Assembly: GCF_019396345.1 (NCBI RefSeq)
Contig: NZ_JAHKRM010000031.1
Location: 102,367 to 166,366 of the forward strand
DNA length: 64,000 nucleotides
Direction of reading: 5' to 3'
DNA from: Nonomuraea guangzhouensis
GTDB lineage: Bacteria; Actinomycetota; Actinomycetes; Streptosporangiales; Streptosporangiaceae
The notes under the pieces were generated by a model that had not been told where the DNA came from, ran no database searches, and saw nothing but the letters and a program-made list of their open reading frames with translations. The stretch's first letter is position 1; every line of letters starts with the position of its first letter. The translations under genes were made by a program, and so were the position numbers. Below, piece by piece: positions 33,636-41,519 of this stretch.

Positions 33636-35855
33636 CTATTCGAAGCGGGCGTTGTCCGGCGCGGTCAGCTGCCTGAGCAGCGGCATGCCCATGAGAATCA
33701 CCAGCAGGGAGGCGGCGAGACCGCCGCCGACGGTCGCGAAGTAGGCGGGCCCGGGCATCGCCAGGGAGGCGCCCTTCATCGCGAGCTGGTCGATGAGCGG
33801 CTCGGCCACGCCGAACCCGGCGCCGGCGGCGAGCACGGCGGACAGGACGAGCGGCAGCGCGGACTCCAGCAGCACCACCCCGGCCAGCGTGCGGGTGGGG
33901 GTACCGGCCAGCCGCAGCAGGGTGAACGGCTGTCTGCGCTCCACCAGCCCGCCGCCGACCGCCACCACGAGGCTGCAGCCGCCGACGATCAGGGTCAGCG
34001 CGACGATGGCCAGCGCGATGTTCTCGCCCTGGGTGTACAGGGTCGCTCTGGCCTGGGCGACCTCGGCGAAGGTCATCGGGGCTTGGGCGGTGTGCGCCGA
34101 CAGCAGCGTACGGATCCGCTCCACCGCCGCCGTGTCGGTCGTGCTGATCAGGATCGACTCCATGTCCAGGCCGGTGGTGGTGGAGACGGATTCGCTGGCG
34201 GGTCCCGCGAGGGGCAGGATCTTGTCGATGGTGAGCGGGTTGTCGACGTTGACCACGCGGAAGAAGGCTCCCGCCACGGCGTGCGCGGCCGACGGGCACC
34301 TCCCGAGCACGGGGAAGCGGGCCAGGCTCGCGCATTCGACGACGGTCGCCGCGGGCGGTGAATCGTCAGCGGGCATGGGGATCTTCTCTTTGTCGGCCCT
34401 GGCGTAGATGGGCAGCACCTCCACGCCCGGGAAGCCGCGCAGGCGGGCGAGCAGGTCCGCCCGCACCCGTGGGGACAGGCCCGTGACGCCGGGCCGGGCG
34501 AACTGGGCGCGCAGCACGTGGTTCAGCGCGCCGTCGGCCACGGCCTGCTGACCGGAGAGCACCGCGGGCACGAGGGCAGCCATCGCCGTGCCGATGAACA
34601 CCGCCAGCACGAGCCCGCTCACCGCGCGGAAGGCGGCCCTGGAGTCCGCGGCCATCCGCTGCGCGGCCAGCAGCGTCGTCGCGCTCCGGGTCAGCCCGGC
34701 GGCCAGGCGCGCGACCCGCATCGTCAGCCAGGGCCCGGCCAGGACCAGCCCGACCATGATCAGGGCGAGCCCCGCGCCGGCCAGCAGGGCGTCGGGCTCC
34801 TTGACTTTCCGGAACACCGGGCCCGCGAACAGCCCCAGCCCGGCCAGCAGCGGGATCACCCGCCACGCCCGCGGCGGGGGCGGCGCGGCCTTCCTGGCCA
34901 CGCCGAGCGGTGAGATCCGCACCCGGCGCAGCGACCACAGCGCGGCGCCCGCCGCGACGACCGGCACGCAGACGAGCACGGCCGCGTACTGCCAGGAGTG
35001 CGGGGCGATCAGGTCGGGGAAGAAGCGGGCACCGGTGATCCGCGCCCCGGCCAGCGCGGGCCGTACCACCTGGAAGAGCGCGAGGCCGGCCAGCGCGCCG
35101 AGCAGCGCGCCAAGGGCGGCGTCCACCGCGGCGAGCACGTTGACCTGCCGGGAGGTGGCCCCCACCAGCCGGATCGCCGCCAGGCGCGTCTCGCGCCGCG
35201 CGGCCGCCAGCCGGGTGGCGGTGCCCACCAGCACCAGCAGCGGGACGATCAGCCCGATGGCGGCGACGACGAATCCGAACCGGTAGATGTCGGCGCTGTC
35301 GTCGACCGCGGGCTCGGTGGCCACCGCGTCGACCTGCTGGGCACCCGGCATCGCGGCGACCTGCCGCGGCGTCAGCCCCACCACGATGGCCAGCTCGTCG
35401 GGCCCGGACAGCGCGGCCTGGCCGATCAACCCGGCGCGAGTGCCGGGGAAGCGGTCGGCGAGCTGCTCGCGCGGCACCGAGTCCAGCAGTCTGGTCAGCG
35501 CGGGCGAGGCGTAGTACTGGCCGGGGCCGGGCATGCGGGACAGACCGGGGATGACCGGCGCCCGAGTGCCGAGCGCGGCGGCGTCCAGCCTTTTGATCAG
35601 CCGGCCCGCGTAGTAGTCCTCGTGGCGGTTCCACAGCGCGCCGTCGTTGGTGGCGTCCAGCGCCCAGCCATTGGGCGCGGAACCGCGCGTGCACTCCCAG
35701 CACAGGCGGTCATTGGTGGCCTGGAAGGCGTTGAACAGCGACAGCGTGGCCAGCAGCACCGCGACGCCGACGGCCACCCCGGCGACGATCAGCGCCAGCC
35801 TGGCCGCCACCTCCCTGCCGCCGCGCAGCGACAACCGCAGGCCGAGCGCGATCAT
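33636..35855 (-). CDS. FtsX-like ABC transporter permease
   Basis: A 739-residue MacB/FtsX-type permease. A first TM near residue 20, a large extracytoplasmic domain, three central TMs (about 215-330), further TM pairs, a second extracytoplasmic domain and three C-terminal TMs (about 610-725). RLAAIRLVGATSRQV and FTLLRLAGTPTRTLAGVV are the two coupling-type repeats. It works with the ATPase gene that overlaps it by 4 bp. Such pumps move lipids, peptides or antibiotics. Confidence 0.9.
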   Translation of the reverse strand: MIALGLRLSLRGGREVAARLALIVAGVAVGVAVLLATLSLFNAFQATNDRLCWECTRGSAPNGWALDATNDGALWNRHEDYYAGRLIKRLDAAALGTRAPVIPGLSRMPGPGQYYASPALTRLLDSVPREQLADRFPGTRAGLIGQAALSGPDELAIVVGLTPRQVAAMPGAQQVDAVATEPAVDDSADIYRFGFVVAAIGLIVPLLVLVGTATRLAAARRETRLAAIRLVGATSRQVNVLAAVDAALGALLGALAGLALFQVVRPALAGARITGARFFPDLIAPHSWQYAAVLVCVPVVAAGAALWSLRRVRISPLGVARKAAPPPPRAWRVIPLLAGLGLFAGPVFRKVKEPDALLAGAGLALIMVGLVLAGPWLTMRVARLAAGLTRSATTLLAAQRMAADSRAAFRAVSGLVLAVFIGTAMAALVPAVLSGQQAVADGALNHVLRAQFARPGVTGLSPRVRADLLARLRGFPGVEVLPIYARADKEKIPMPADDSPPAATVVECASLARFPVLGRCPSAAHAVAGAFFRVVNVDNPLTIDKILPLAGPASESVSTTTGLDMESILISTTDTAAVERIRTLLSAHTAQAPMTFAEVAQARATLYTQGENIALAIVALTLIVGGCSLVVAVGGGLVERRQPFTLLRLAGTPTRTLAGVVLLESALPLVLSAVLAAGAGFGVAEPLIDQLAMKGASLAMPGPAYFATVGGGLAASLLVILMGMPLLRQLTAPDNARFE

Positions 35856-36544
35856 CGGACGATCCCGCTCGCGTACGGATCGGTGACCCGGCCGTCGCGC
35901 ACGACGATCTCCCGGTCGGCGCAGGCGGCCACCCGGGCGTCGTGGGTCACCACGATCACGGTGGTGCCTTCCGCGCGGGCCAGGCCCACCAGCAGCTCCA
36001 TCACGAGCTCGCCGGTGAGCGAGTCGAGCGCGCCGGTCGGCTCGTCGGCGAAGACGACCTGCGGCCCGGTCACCAGCGCTCTGGCGATGGCCACCCGCTG
36101 CGCCTGCCCGCCGGACAGCTCCCCGGTGCGCCGGCCGCCCAGGTCGGCCAGCTCCAGCCGCTCCAGCCAGGAGGCGGCCCGCGCGTAGGCACGCTTGCGC
36201 CTGGTACGGCCGAGCAGCAGCGGCAGCGCCACGTTGTCGGCCACGGTCAGCTCCGGCACGAGCTGGCCGAACTGGAAGACGAAGCCGAAGGCGGTGCGCC
36301 GCAGCTCACTGCGGCGGCGGTCGTTCAGCGTGTCCAGCCGCCGCCCGTCGAACCACACCTCGCCGCTGTCCGGGGTGAAGATCCCGGCCAGGCAGTGCAG
36401 CAGCGTCGACTTGCCCGAACCGCTGGGTCCCATGACGGCCAGCACCTCGCCCGCGATCACCGACAGGCTGGCCTCCCGCAGCGCGGGCGTGTTGCCGTAC
36501 GAGCGGCTGACCGCCTCGGCCCGCAGCAGCGCGTTGACGATCAT
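35852..36544 (-). CDS. ABC transporter ATP-binding protein (LolD/MacB type)
   Basis: A 230-residue ATPase. Walker A is MGPSGSGKSTLLH, signature LSGGQAQRVAIARAL, Walker B VVFADEPTGALDS and the H-loop VTHD. ATG 36544 is chosen because the fold starts there, and it gives a 4-bp overlap with PadR. Partner of the FtsX permease. Confidence 0.95.
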   Translation of the reverse strand: MIVNALLRAEAVSRSYGNTPALREASLSVIAGEVLAVMGPSGSGKSTLLHCLAGIFTPDSGEVWFDGRRLDTLNDRRRSELRRTAFGFVFQFGQLVPELTVADNVALPLLLGRTRRKRAYARAASWLERLELADLGGRRTGELSGGQAQRVAIARALVTGPQVVFADEPTGALDSLTGELVMELLVGLARAEGTTVIVVTHDARVAACADREIVVRDGRVTDPYASGIVR

Positions 36545-37068
36545 CGCTCGCGCACCGCCTCCGCCAGCGCCCCCAGCCGGGCCTGGGTGACGTCGATCCA
36601 CCGCAGGTCGGCCTCAAGGCGGAACAGGCCGTGATCGGCCAGGAGCGCGTCGACCAGGTTGCCCGCGCGCTTGATCTCGGTGAGTTCGCGCATGCGTCCG
36701 AGGTGCGTCGCCCGCTGGGCATCGAGGTAACCCGCCGCGTCGCGCCCCAGCATCAGCGCGAGCACGACCTTGGTGAACAGCACCGTGTGCAGGTACGGCT
36801 CGGCCGCGACCGGCTCGGCCAGCCACGCCTCGACCTCGTCCTTGCCCACGGGGGTGATGGCGTAGCGCTTGCGGTCGGGCCCGTCGCCCGGCTCGCTCTG
36901 CCCGGCGGTGACCTTGCCGTCTCTGGCCAGGCGGCCGAGCGTGGAATAGACCTGCCCGAAGGGCAGGGGCTTGCCCCGGCTGAAGAAGGCGTCGTAGTCG
37001 CGTTTCAGGTCGTATCCGTGGCTCGGCTCCCGTTCCAGCAGACCGAGCAGTGCGAGGGGGACACTCAT
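36541..37068 (-). CDS. PadR family transcriptional regulator
   Basis: A 175-residue PadR regulator. The winged helix is ALLGLLEREPSHGYDLKRDY and GQVYSTLGRLARDGKV, and the C-terminal dimer helix follows. It heads the ABC–acylase operon and very probably represses it through the palindrome at 37079-37095 that overlaps its own -10. A TATAGT -10 (37077-37082) eight bases before ATG 37068 indicates a leaderless or nearly leaderless mRNA. Confidence 0.93.
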   Translation of the reverse strand: MSVPLALLGLLEREPSHGYDLKRDYDAFFSRGKPLPFGQVYSTLGRLARDGKVTAGQSEPGDGPDRKRYAITPVGKDEVEAWLAEPVAAEPYLHTVLFTKVVLALMLGRDAAGYLDAQRATHLGRMRELTEIKRAGNLVDALLADHGLFRLEADLRWIDVTQARLGALAEAVRER

Positions 37069-37076
37069 GCCAGGCG

Positions 37077-37095
37077 ACTATACCCTGAGGGTATA
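37077..37095 (-). promoter_or_regulatory. PadR operator overlapping the operon promoter
   Basis: TATACCC-TGA-GGGTATA (37079-37095): perfect 7-bp arms with a 3-bp centre, overlapping the TATAGT -10 (37077-37082, complementary strand). Binding here would switch off padR, the ABC pump and the acylase. Confidence 0.75.
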
Positions 37096-37109
37096 TACGC
37101 CGGAAGTAA

Positions 37110-37751
37110 TTAGTCCTCCTGGACCCACTTGGAGTGCTCTCTCTTCGCCCAGGCGAGCTCCACGAACCCCGTACGCATCCCACGCCGCGCCTGCGAATCC
37201 CGGTACGCCAGCCGGATGTGCCCGAGCACGACAAGGCTGATCGCCAAGGCCGTCACGTCGTGCACGAAGATGGCACTCGTCCTGGAGATCACCGGCAGGA
37301 GCCCGCTGAACCACATCAGCAGCCCCGTGAACATCATGATCGGCACTGCCCCGGCGATCCATCCCGAGTAGATCTTCTGCCCGGCGTTGAACTTGCCGGC
37401 CGGCCGTAGACCAGGCGCGGTCCAGCGCTTGCGGACGGCCCGCAGCCACTCCTTGTCGTACTGTGCCAATCGGTTCAGTCTGCGGAGATCAGCGCGGAAC
37501 GCGGACGAGGCGAGGCCGAGGAGGAACGGCACCGGCAGCAGGATCCCCGACCACTCGTGGACGACGACCACCAGGTGACGGCGGCCGACCAATTGGGCGA
37601 GCGGCGAGAAATACAGGCAGGCCGCTCCTCCCACACACAGCAGCATGAGCCCGGCCGTGGCCCGGTGGACCAGGCGCTCCGCGCGGGTGAACCGCGGTAC
37701 GCGCCGCTCAGACCGACCTGTCGGCCCCGTCCAGCCAGCCGTCGACGTCAT
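37110..37751 (-). CDS. Cytochrome b-type membrane subunit (formate dehydrogenase gamma/MsrQ-like)
   Basis: A 213-residue di-heme-type membrane protein. Four TM segments (about 25-50, 68-85, 128-148, 160-180) carry histidines suitable for heme: RAERLVHRATAGL, VVHEWSG, FVHDVTAL and VVLGHIRLAYRD. This pattern matches cytochrome b561/FdnI-type subunits. It overlaps the molybdopterin oxidoreductase gene by 44 bp, so the two form a membrane reductase unit, functionally akin to MsrP/MsrQ. ATG 37751 is chosen from the start of homology. Confidence 0.8.
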   Translation of the reverse strand: MTSTAGWTGPTGRSERRVPRFTRAERLVHRATAGLMLLCVGGAACLYFSPLAQLVGRRHLVVVVHEWSGILLPVPFLLGLASSAFRADLRRLNRLAQYDKEWLRAVRKRWTAPGLRPAGKFNAGQKIYSGWIAGAVPIMMFTGLLMWFSGLLPVISRTSAIFVHDVTALAISLVVLGHIRLAYRDSQARRGMRTGFVELAWAKREHSKWVQED

Positions 37752-38409
37752 AGCCGTACTCCTCCCAGTAACCAGGTATGACCTGGTCGGTGACGGTGAT
37801 GCCGGAAAGCCACTTGGCCGACTTGTAGAAGTACATCGGCGCCACATAGAGCCGTACGGGGCCGCCGTGATCGTGGGTCATCGGTTCGTCGAGCATCTTG
37901 AGGGCCACGAGTACGTCGGAACGGCGTGCCTGGGCGAGCGTGAGACTTTCGCTGTACACGCCGTCGAAGCAGGTGAAGCGGACCGCCTTGCCTTCCGGCC
38001 GTACGCCTGCCGCGTCGAGGAGGTGCGAGAGCAGTACCCCTTCGAAGGGCGTCTTCGGGACCCGCCAGCCGTCGGTGCACTGCACGTCACCGACGACCCG
38101 CGTCTGCGGCAGCGCGTGCAACGCGTCGAGCGTGTACGTCCCAGGGCGGTCGACGAGACCGTCGATTTTCAGCCGGTAATCCGACTCCTGCTTCCGGGGC
38201 ACGGAGGCCGCCACGCTGAAATAACGGAAGCCACCGGGATTGGGCAGCAGCCCGGTGAGTCCCGTGGGGTCGCCCTGGGAGACCTTCTCCCAAGCGCTCT
38301 GCACGTACGGCGCGGCGAAGAGGCCGAGAGCGCCGGCGCCGAGCATCGACAGCATCACCCGCCGCGCCAGGGGCGGACCGCTCTCGGCTTCATTCCGTGG
38401 ATCAGTCAT
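37708..38409 (-). CDS. Molybdopterin-dependent oxidoreductase (sulfite oxidase/MsrP-like)
   Basis: A 233-residue SUOX-fold protein. The Mo-ligand cysteine is Cys111 in DVQCTDGW; VALKMLDEPMTHDHGGPVRL and PMYFYKSAKW are further family blocks. The N-terminus LARRVMLSMLGAGALGLFAAP looks like a Tat signal with twin arginines, so the enzyme probably faces the outside and receives electrons from the cytochrome b encoded next. MsrP repairs methionine sulfoxide; that role is an inference supported by the nearby ohr and hmp genes. Confidence 0.87.
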   Translation of the reverse strand: MTDPRNEAESGPPLARRVMLSMLGAGALGLFAAPYVQSAWEKVSQGDPTGLTGLLPNPGGFRYFSVAASVPRKQESDYRLKIDGLVDRPGTYTLDALHALPQTRVVGDVQCTDGWRVPKTPFEGVLLSHLLDAAGVRPEGKAVRFTCFDGVYSESLTLAQARRSDVLVALKMLDEPMTHDHGGPVRLYVAPMYFYKSAKWLSGITVTDQVIPGYWEEYGYDVDGWLDGADRSV

Positions 38410-38415
38410 GGTGCT

Positions 38416-38505
38416 TCAGAAGACCTGGGCGAAGCAGGCAAGAGCGACAGCCACGACGAGCACGGCCACCGACAGCGCCTTCGCAGAATTCAGTACGCGC
38501 GACAT
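38416..38505 (-). CDS. Possible 29-aa single-TM peptide
   Basis: MSRVLNSAKALSVAVLVVAV then ALACFAQVF, one hydrophobic helix with a short polar head. It lies 1 bp after the ohr stop and 6 bp before the oxidoreductase start, so it may be a translated membrane microprotein of that operon. No family is recognised. Confidence 0.4.
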   Translation of the reverse strand: MSRVLNSAKALSVAVLVVAVALACFAQVF

Positions 38506-38506
38506 G

Positions 38507-38935
38507 TCAGGCGGCCACTGACGCCCGGATGGTGACCGGGATGTTGCCGCGGGTGGCCTTGGAGTAGGGGCAGATCTGGTGGGCGGCGGCGCCGAGCTCC
38601 TCGACGGTCTGCCGGTCCACGCCACCGAGCTCGAGGTTGAGCACGGCGCTCAAGCCGAACTCGTCGTCGTCGCCGTGGTTCAGGGTCACTTCAGCGGTGA
38701 TGGTCGTGCTCTTCAGCGCGACCTTGCGCTGTGCCGCCGCCCTTCTGACCGCGCCGAGGAAGCAGGCGGCCCAGCCCGCCGCGAACAACTGCTCGGGGTT
38801 GGTGGCGCCACCGGCCCCGCCCAGGTCCTTCGGAATGGCGAGGCCGGAGTCGAGGAGACCGTCGTCGGCCGCCACCCGACCTCCGTTACGACCTTCGCCC
38901 GTCGCGGTGACGACCGCGGTGTAGCTGACAGCCAT
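38507..38935 (-). CDS. ohr: Organic hydroperoxide resistance protein (Ohr)
   Basis: A 142-residue Ohr/OsmC thiol peroxidase. The catalytic cysteines are Cys58 in GWAACFLGA and Cys122 in HQICPYSKATRGN; NPEQLFAAGWAACF is the family core. It reduces organic and fatty-acid hydroperoxides with lipoylated proteins or dithiols as donors. No MarR-type OhrR gene is next to it; instead two 21-bp palindromes lie upstream that are shared with the CGNR regulator gene. Confidence 0.95.
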   Translation of the reverse strand: MAVSYTAVVTATGEGRNGGRVAADDGLLDSGLAIPKDLGGAGGATNPEQLFAAGWAACFLGAVRRAAAQRKVALKSTTITAEVTLNHGDDDEFGLSAVLNLELGGVDRQTVEELGAAAHQICPYSKATRGNIPVTIRASVAA

Positions 38936-38962
38936 GGCACTTCCCTTCCCGATTCGGTGTGC

Positions 38963-39022
38963 GTCACCCGTCTAACTGGTGACGATGCTGCAGCATCGCT
39001 CGTCACCTGTCAAGGCGGTGAC
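38963..39022. promoter_or_regulatory. Two 21-bp palindromic operators upstream of ohr
   Basis: Site A (38963-38983) and site B (39002-39022) both read GTCACC-N9-GGTGAC and start 39 bp apart. Between them is a perfect palindrome CGATGCTG/CAGCATCG (38983-38998). Both sites recur upstream of the CGNR gene. Confidence 0.8.
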
Positions 39023-39072
39023 GCCTTCGAGCACAAGGGAGGGCAGCGCAGGGCAGGGGCTCGGCCGATCGG

Positions 39073-39630
39073 CTATCGCGCGGTGGCCGCCTGTGTCTGT
39101 CGCTTACGGGCGCGGTAGGCCGCCGCCTTGATCTTGTTGCCGCACGACTCCATGCCGCACCACTCGCGGCGCCCCCCACGGGACCGATCGATGAAGATCT
39201 TGGTGCATTCGGGGTTGGCGCACTCCTTCATGAGCGGCACGTCCGGCCCGGTGAGCAGCTCGATGGCGTGCCTCGCCACGGTGGACAGCGCCTGCGCCGG
39301 GGTCGCCTCGGTCCACCGGCCCTCGGCGGCGAGCTGCGGAATCGCGCACGGAGTGCGTGCCGCCTCGTTCACCAGCGCGAGCGCCCCGCCGTCGTACCCC
39401 TCGCCCGCGAGCCGGGCGGTGACCAGGGCGTAGATCGCCTCCCGCACCGCCACCGCCTGGGCGACGTCGCCCTCCTGGCAGGCGGTGACGGTGTCGACGA
39501 TGCCGGACTCCACGTACCAGGCGTCTAGCCGGGCAGGCGCGTCGAGCGTCTCGAAGGGCGCCGTACGACGGGCGCGGAGCGTGCAGGCCAGGTCGAGCGC
39601 GGGGTTGCCGCACAGGAAAACATGTCTCAC
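39073..39630 (-). CDS. CGNR zinc-finger transcriptional regulator
   Basis: A 185-residue protein: an ABATE-type N-terminal domain (HVFLCGNPALDLACTLRAR) and a C-terminal treble-clef zinc finger, CANPECTKIF and REWCGMESCGNKIK, where the family's CGNR reads CGNK. Such proteins act as DNA-binding stress regulators. The start is taken at GTG 39630, directly beside operator C; an in-frame ATG at 39672 would add 14 residues and place operator C within the coding sequence. It precedes ohr in the same direction and likely regulates it. Confidence 0.88.
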   Translation of the reverse strand: MRHVFLCGNPALDLACTLRARRTAPFETLDAPARLDAWYVESGIVDTVTACQEGDVAQAVAVREAIYALVTARLAGEGYDGGALALVNEAARTPCAIPQLAAEGRWTEATPAQALSTVARHAIELLTGPDVPLMKECANPECTKIFIDRSRGGRREWCGMESCGNKIKAAAYRARKRQTQAATAR

Positions 39631-39691
39631 ATCACCAGCTTGACGGGTGACTCTGATGCGTGCAATATTCATCACCGCTTCAACCGGTGAC
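39631..39691. promoter_or_regulatory. Two 21-bp palindromic operators upstream of the CGNR gene
   Basis: Site C (39631-39651) and site D (39671-39691) both read ATCACC-N9-GGTGAC and start 40 bp apart, the same arrangement as sites A and B before ohr. Confidence 0.8.
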
Positions 39692-39709
39692 TTCCCTGTC
39701 CCGCTCGGC

Positions 39710-40900
39710 TCAGGCGGCGGCCAGCCACAGGTCGGGCCCGAACACCTCGTAGTGGATGTCGCGCGGCGCGACTCCTGCCCCGATGAGCTGGGCACGCGCG
39801 TCACGCATGAACGGCAGCGGGCCGCACATGTAGACGACCGAGCCTTCGGGGATCTCGACATCGGCCAGGTCCATGCGGCCGGTGCGGGCGCAGCCGCAGC
39901 CGCCGTCCTCGTACCAGAAGATCCGCTCGCCACCGGGCAGCGCGTCGGCCAGTCTCACCATGTCCTGCCGGAGCGCGTGGTCGGACTTGGCGCGGTCGGC
40001 GTGCACGAGCAGGACCCGCCGCGAGGACCCGGTCTCGGCCAGGTGCTGCAGCATCGCGGTGATGGGCGTGCAGCCGATGCCGGCGGAGACGAGCACGAGG
40101 GGCGCATCACCGTCGTCGAGCGACACGTCGCCGAAGGACGCCGACAGAGTCAGCTCGTCGCCTTCCTTGACGGTGGCGTGCAGCAGTGCGGAGACCTCAC
40201 CCTCGGGGGTGTCGCCGCCGCGCACCCGCTTGACGGTGATTCGGCGAAGTCCGTCTTGGCCGCAACCCGACAGCGTGTACTGACGGAGCTGGTGCACACC
40301 GTCGGGCATCGGCATCCGGACGCTGACGTACTGGCCGGGCCGCGCGGGCGGGGCGGGTTCGTCCCCCACGGGCCGCAGCACCAGCGACATCGCGTCCGCC
40401 GTCTCCTCGCGCCGCTCGACGACCTGCCAGGACCTCCAGGTGCTGCCGTCACGCGCCCCCGCCTCGGCGTAGATCCGGGCCTCCAGGGAGATCAGGGCAC
40501 CAGCCATCAGCCAGTAGACCTCGTCCCAGGCCGCCGCGACCTCTGGGGTCACCGCGTCGCCGAGCACCTCCACGATCGCGCCGAAGAGATACTTGTGCAC
40601 GATGACGTACTGGTCATCGGTGACGCCGACCGCCGCGTGCTTGTGCGCGATACGGGCGAGCAACGCGTCGGGCCGCACATCGGGGTGCTCCAGCAGCGCC
40701 CCGGCGAAGGCGGCGATCGAACCCGCCAGAGCCTTGCGCTGCTCACCGCTGTGCTGGTTGCCGCGGTTGAACAGCCCGTCGAGCAGCTCGGGCCGATCGG
40801 CGAACATCGTCTCGTAGAACCGCGCGGTGATCGTGTCGAGCGACGCACCGACGACGGGCAGGGTATCGCGGACGATCGCGGCGGTTTCTGCGGACAGCAT
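39710..40900 (-). CDS. hmp: Flavohaemoglobin / nitric oxide dioxygenase
   Basis: A 396-residue Hmp. The globin domain (1-140) has Tyr29 in RFYE, Gln49 and the proximal His88 in AHKHAAVGV. The FAD domain has GQYVSV and LRQYTLSG. The NAD domain has VSAGIGCTPITAML and a C-terminal VYMCGPLPFM. It converts NO plus O2 to nitrate. A near-consensus NsrR operator lies just upstream and nsrR is the next gene, so NO-induced derepression is expected. A GGAGG site precedes ATG 40900. Confidence 0.96.
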   Translation of the reverse strand: MLSAETAAIVRDTLPVVGASLDTITARFYETMFADRPELLDGLFNRGNQHSGEQRKALAGSIAAFAGALLEHPDVRPDALLARIAHKHAAVGVTDDQYVIVHKYLFGAIVEVLGDAVTPEVAAAWDEVYWLMAGALISLEARIYAEAGARDGSTWRSWQVVERREETADAMSLVLRPVGDEPAPPARPGQYVSVRMPMPDGVHQLRQYTLSGCGQDGLRRITVKRVRGGDTPEGEVSALLHATVKEGDELTLSASFGDVSLDDGDAPLVLVSAGIGCTPITAMLQHLAETGSSRRVLLVHADRAKSDHALRQDMVRLADALPGGERIFWYEDGGCGCARTGRMDLADVEIPEGSVVYMCGPLPFMRDARAQLIGAGVAPRDIHYEVFGPDLWLAAA

Positions 40901-40944
40901 GTGAACCTCCTGGTCAAGGGCAGCGCAAGACCCGGCGCCGCTAT

Positions 40945-40967
40945 AATATGAATCTTAAATACATATT
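40945..40967. promoter_or_regulatory. NsrR operator at the hmp promoter
   Basis: A 23-bp inverted repeat with AATATG and CATATT arms around ATCTTAAAT-type centre. It fits the AAnATGnATTT half-site consensus of NsrR with one mismatch. It overlaps TATTAT/TATAGC -10-like hexamers of hmp on the complementary strand. Confidence 0.85.
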
Positions 40968-41009
40968 AAACGACGCGCAGATCGCCCCTCCACCGGGGGC
41001 GGTCGGGCA

Positions 41010-41447
41010 CTACTCAGGCGCGGTGAGCGACAACAGCGTCGGACCGGTCGGCGACGCCACCAGCGAAGCGACCGTGACCGTGTCGAGCGAGGCGTAGAAG
41101 GCCTCCTGCGCCTGGCGCAGCGCCGTACGCAGCCGGCAGGCCGCCCGCAGCGGACAGGGCGGGTCGTCCTCGCACCCCACCACGTCGCCGTCCGACTCCA
41201 GACTGCGTACGATGGCGCCGACCGGCGCCCGGCGCCCCGCCTCGGTGATCTGCAACCCGCCACCACGCCCGCGTCGGGTCTCCACAAGACCCAGCTCACT
41301 CAGTCGGGCCACTGCCTTGGCCGCGTGGGTGTACGGCACGACGAGCATCTCGGCCACCTTACGAGTGGTCAGCAGCTCATCCTGGCGCGCCACGGCCAGC
41401 CGCATCACGACACGTAGCGAGATGTCGGTGAAGGCGGTCAGGCGCAT
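41010..41447 (-). CDS. nsrR: NsrR, Rrf2 family nitric-oxide sensing repressor
   Basis: A 145-residue Rrf2 winged helix (MRLTAFTDISLRVVMRLA; ARLSELGLVETRRGRGGGLQ) with three cysteines in VGCEDDPPCPLRAAC, spaced C-x5-C-x5-C as in NsrR, and Asp8 as fourth cluster ligand. It should bind a [4Fe-4S] cluster that NO destroys. ATG 41447 is preferred over 41453 because it keeps Asp8 in register with known NsrR proteins. The natural target is hmp, 110 bp downstream. Confidence 0.92.
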   Translation of the reverse strand: MRLTAFTDISLRVVMRLAVARQDELLTTRKVAEMLVVPYTHAAKAVARLSELGLVETRRGRGGGLQITEAGRRAPVGAIVRSLESDGDVVGCEDDPPCPLRAACRLRTALRQAQEAFYASLDTVTVASLVASPTGPTLLSLTAPE

Positions 41448-41519
41448 GTGCATACGGTAGGCGCTTCCAGGCAGCGCTCGTGCACGCCAGCACGCAGCGT
41501 CAGAGACTGAAACCGAAGT

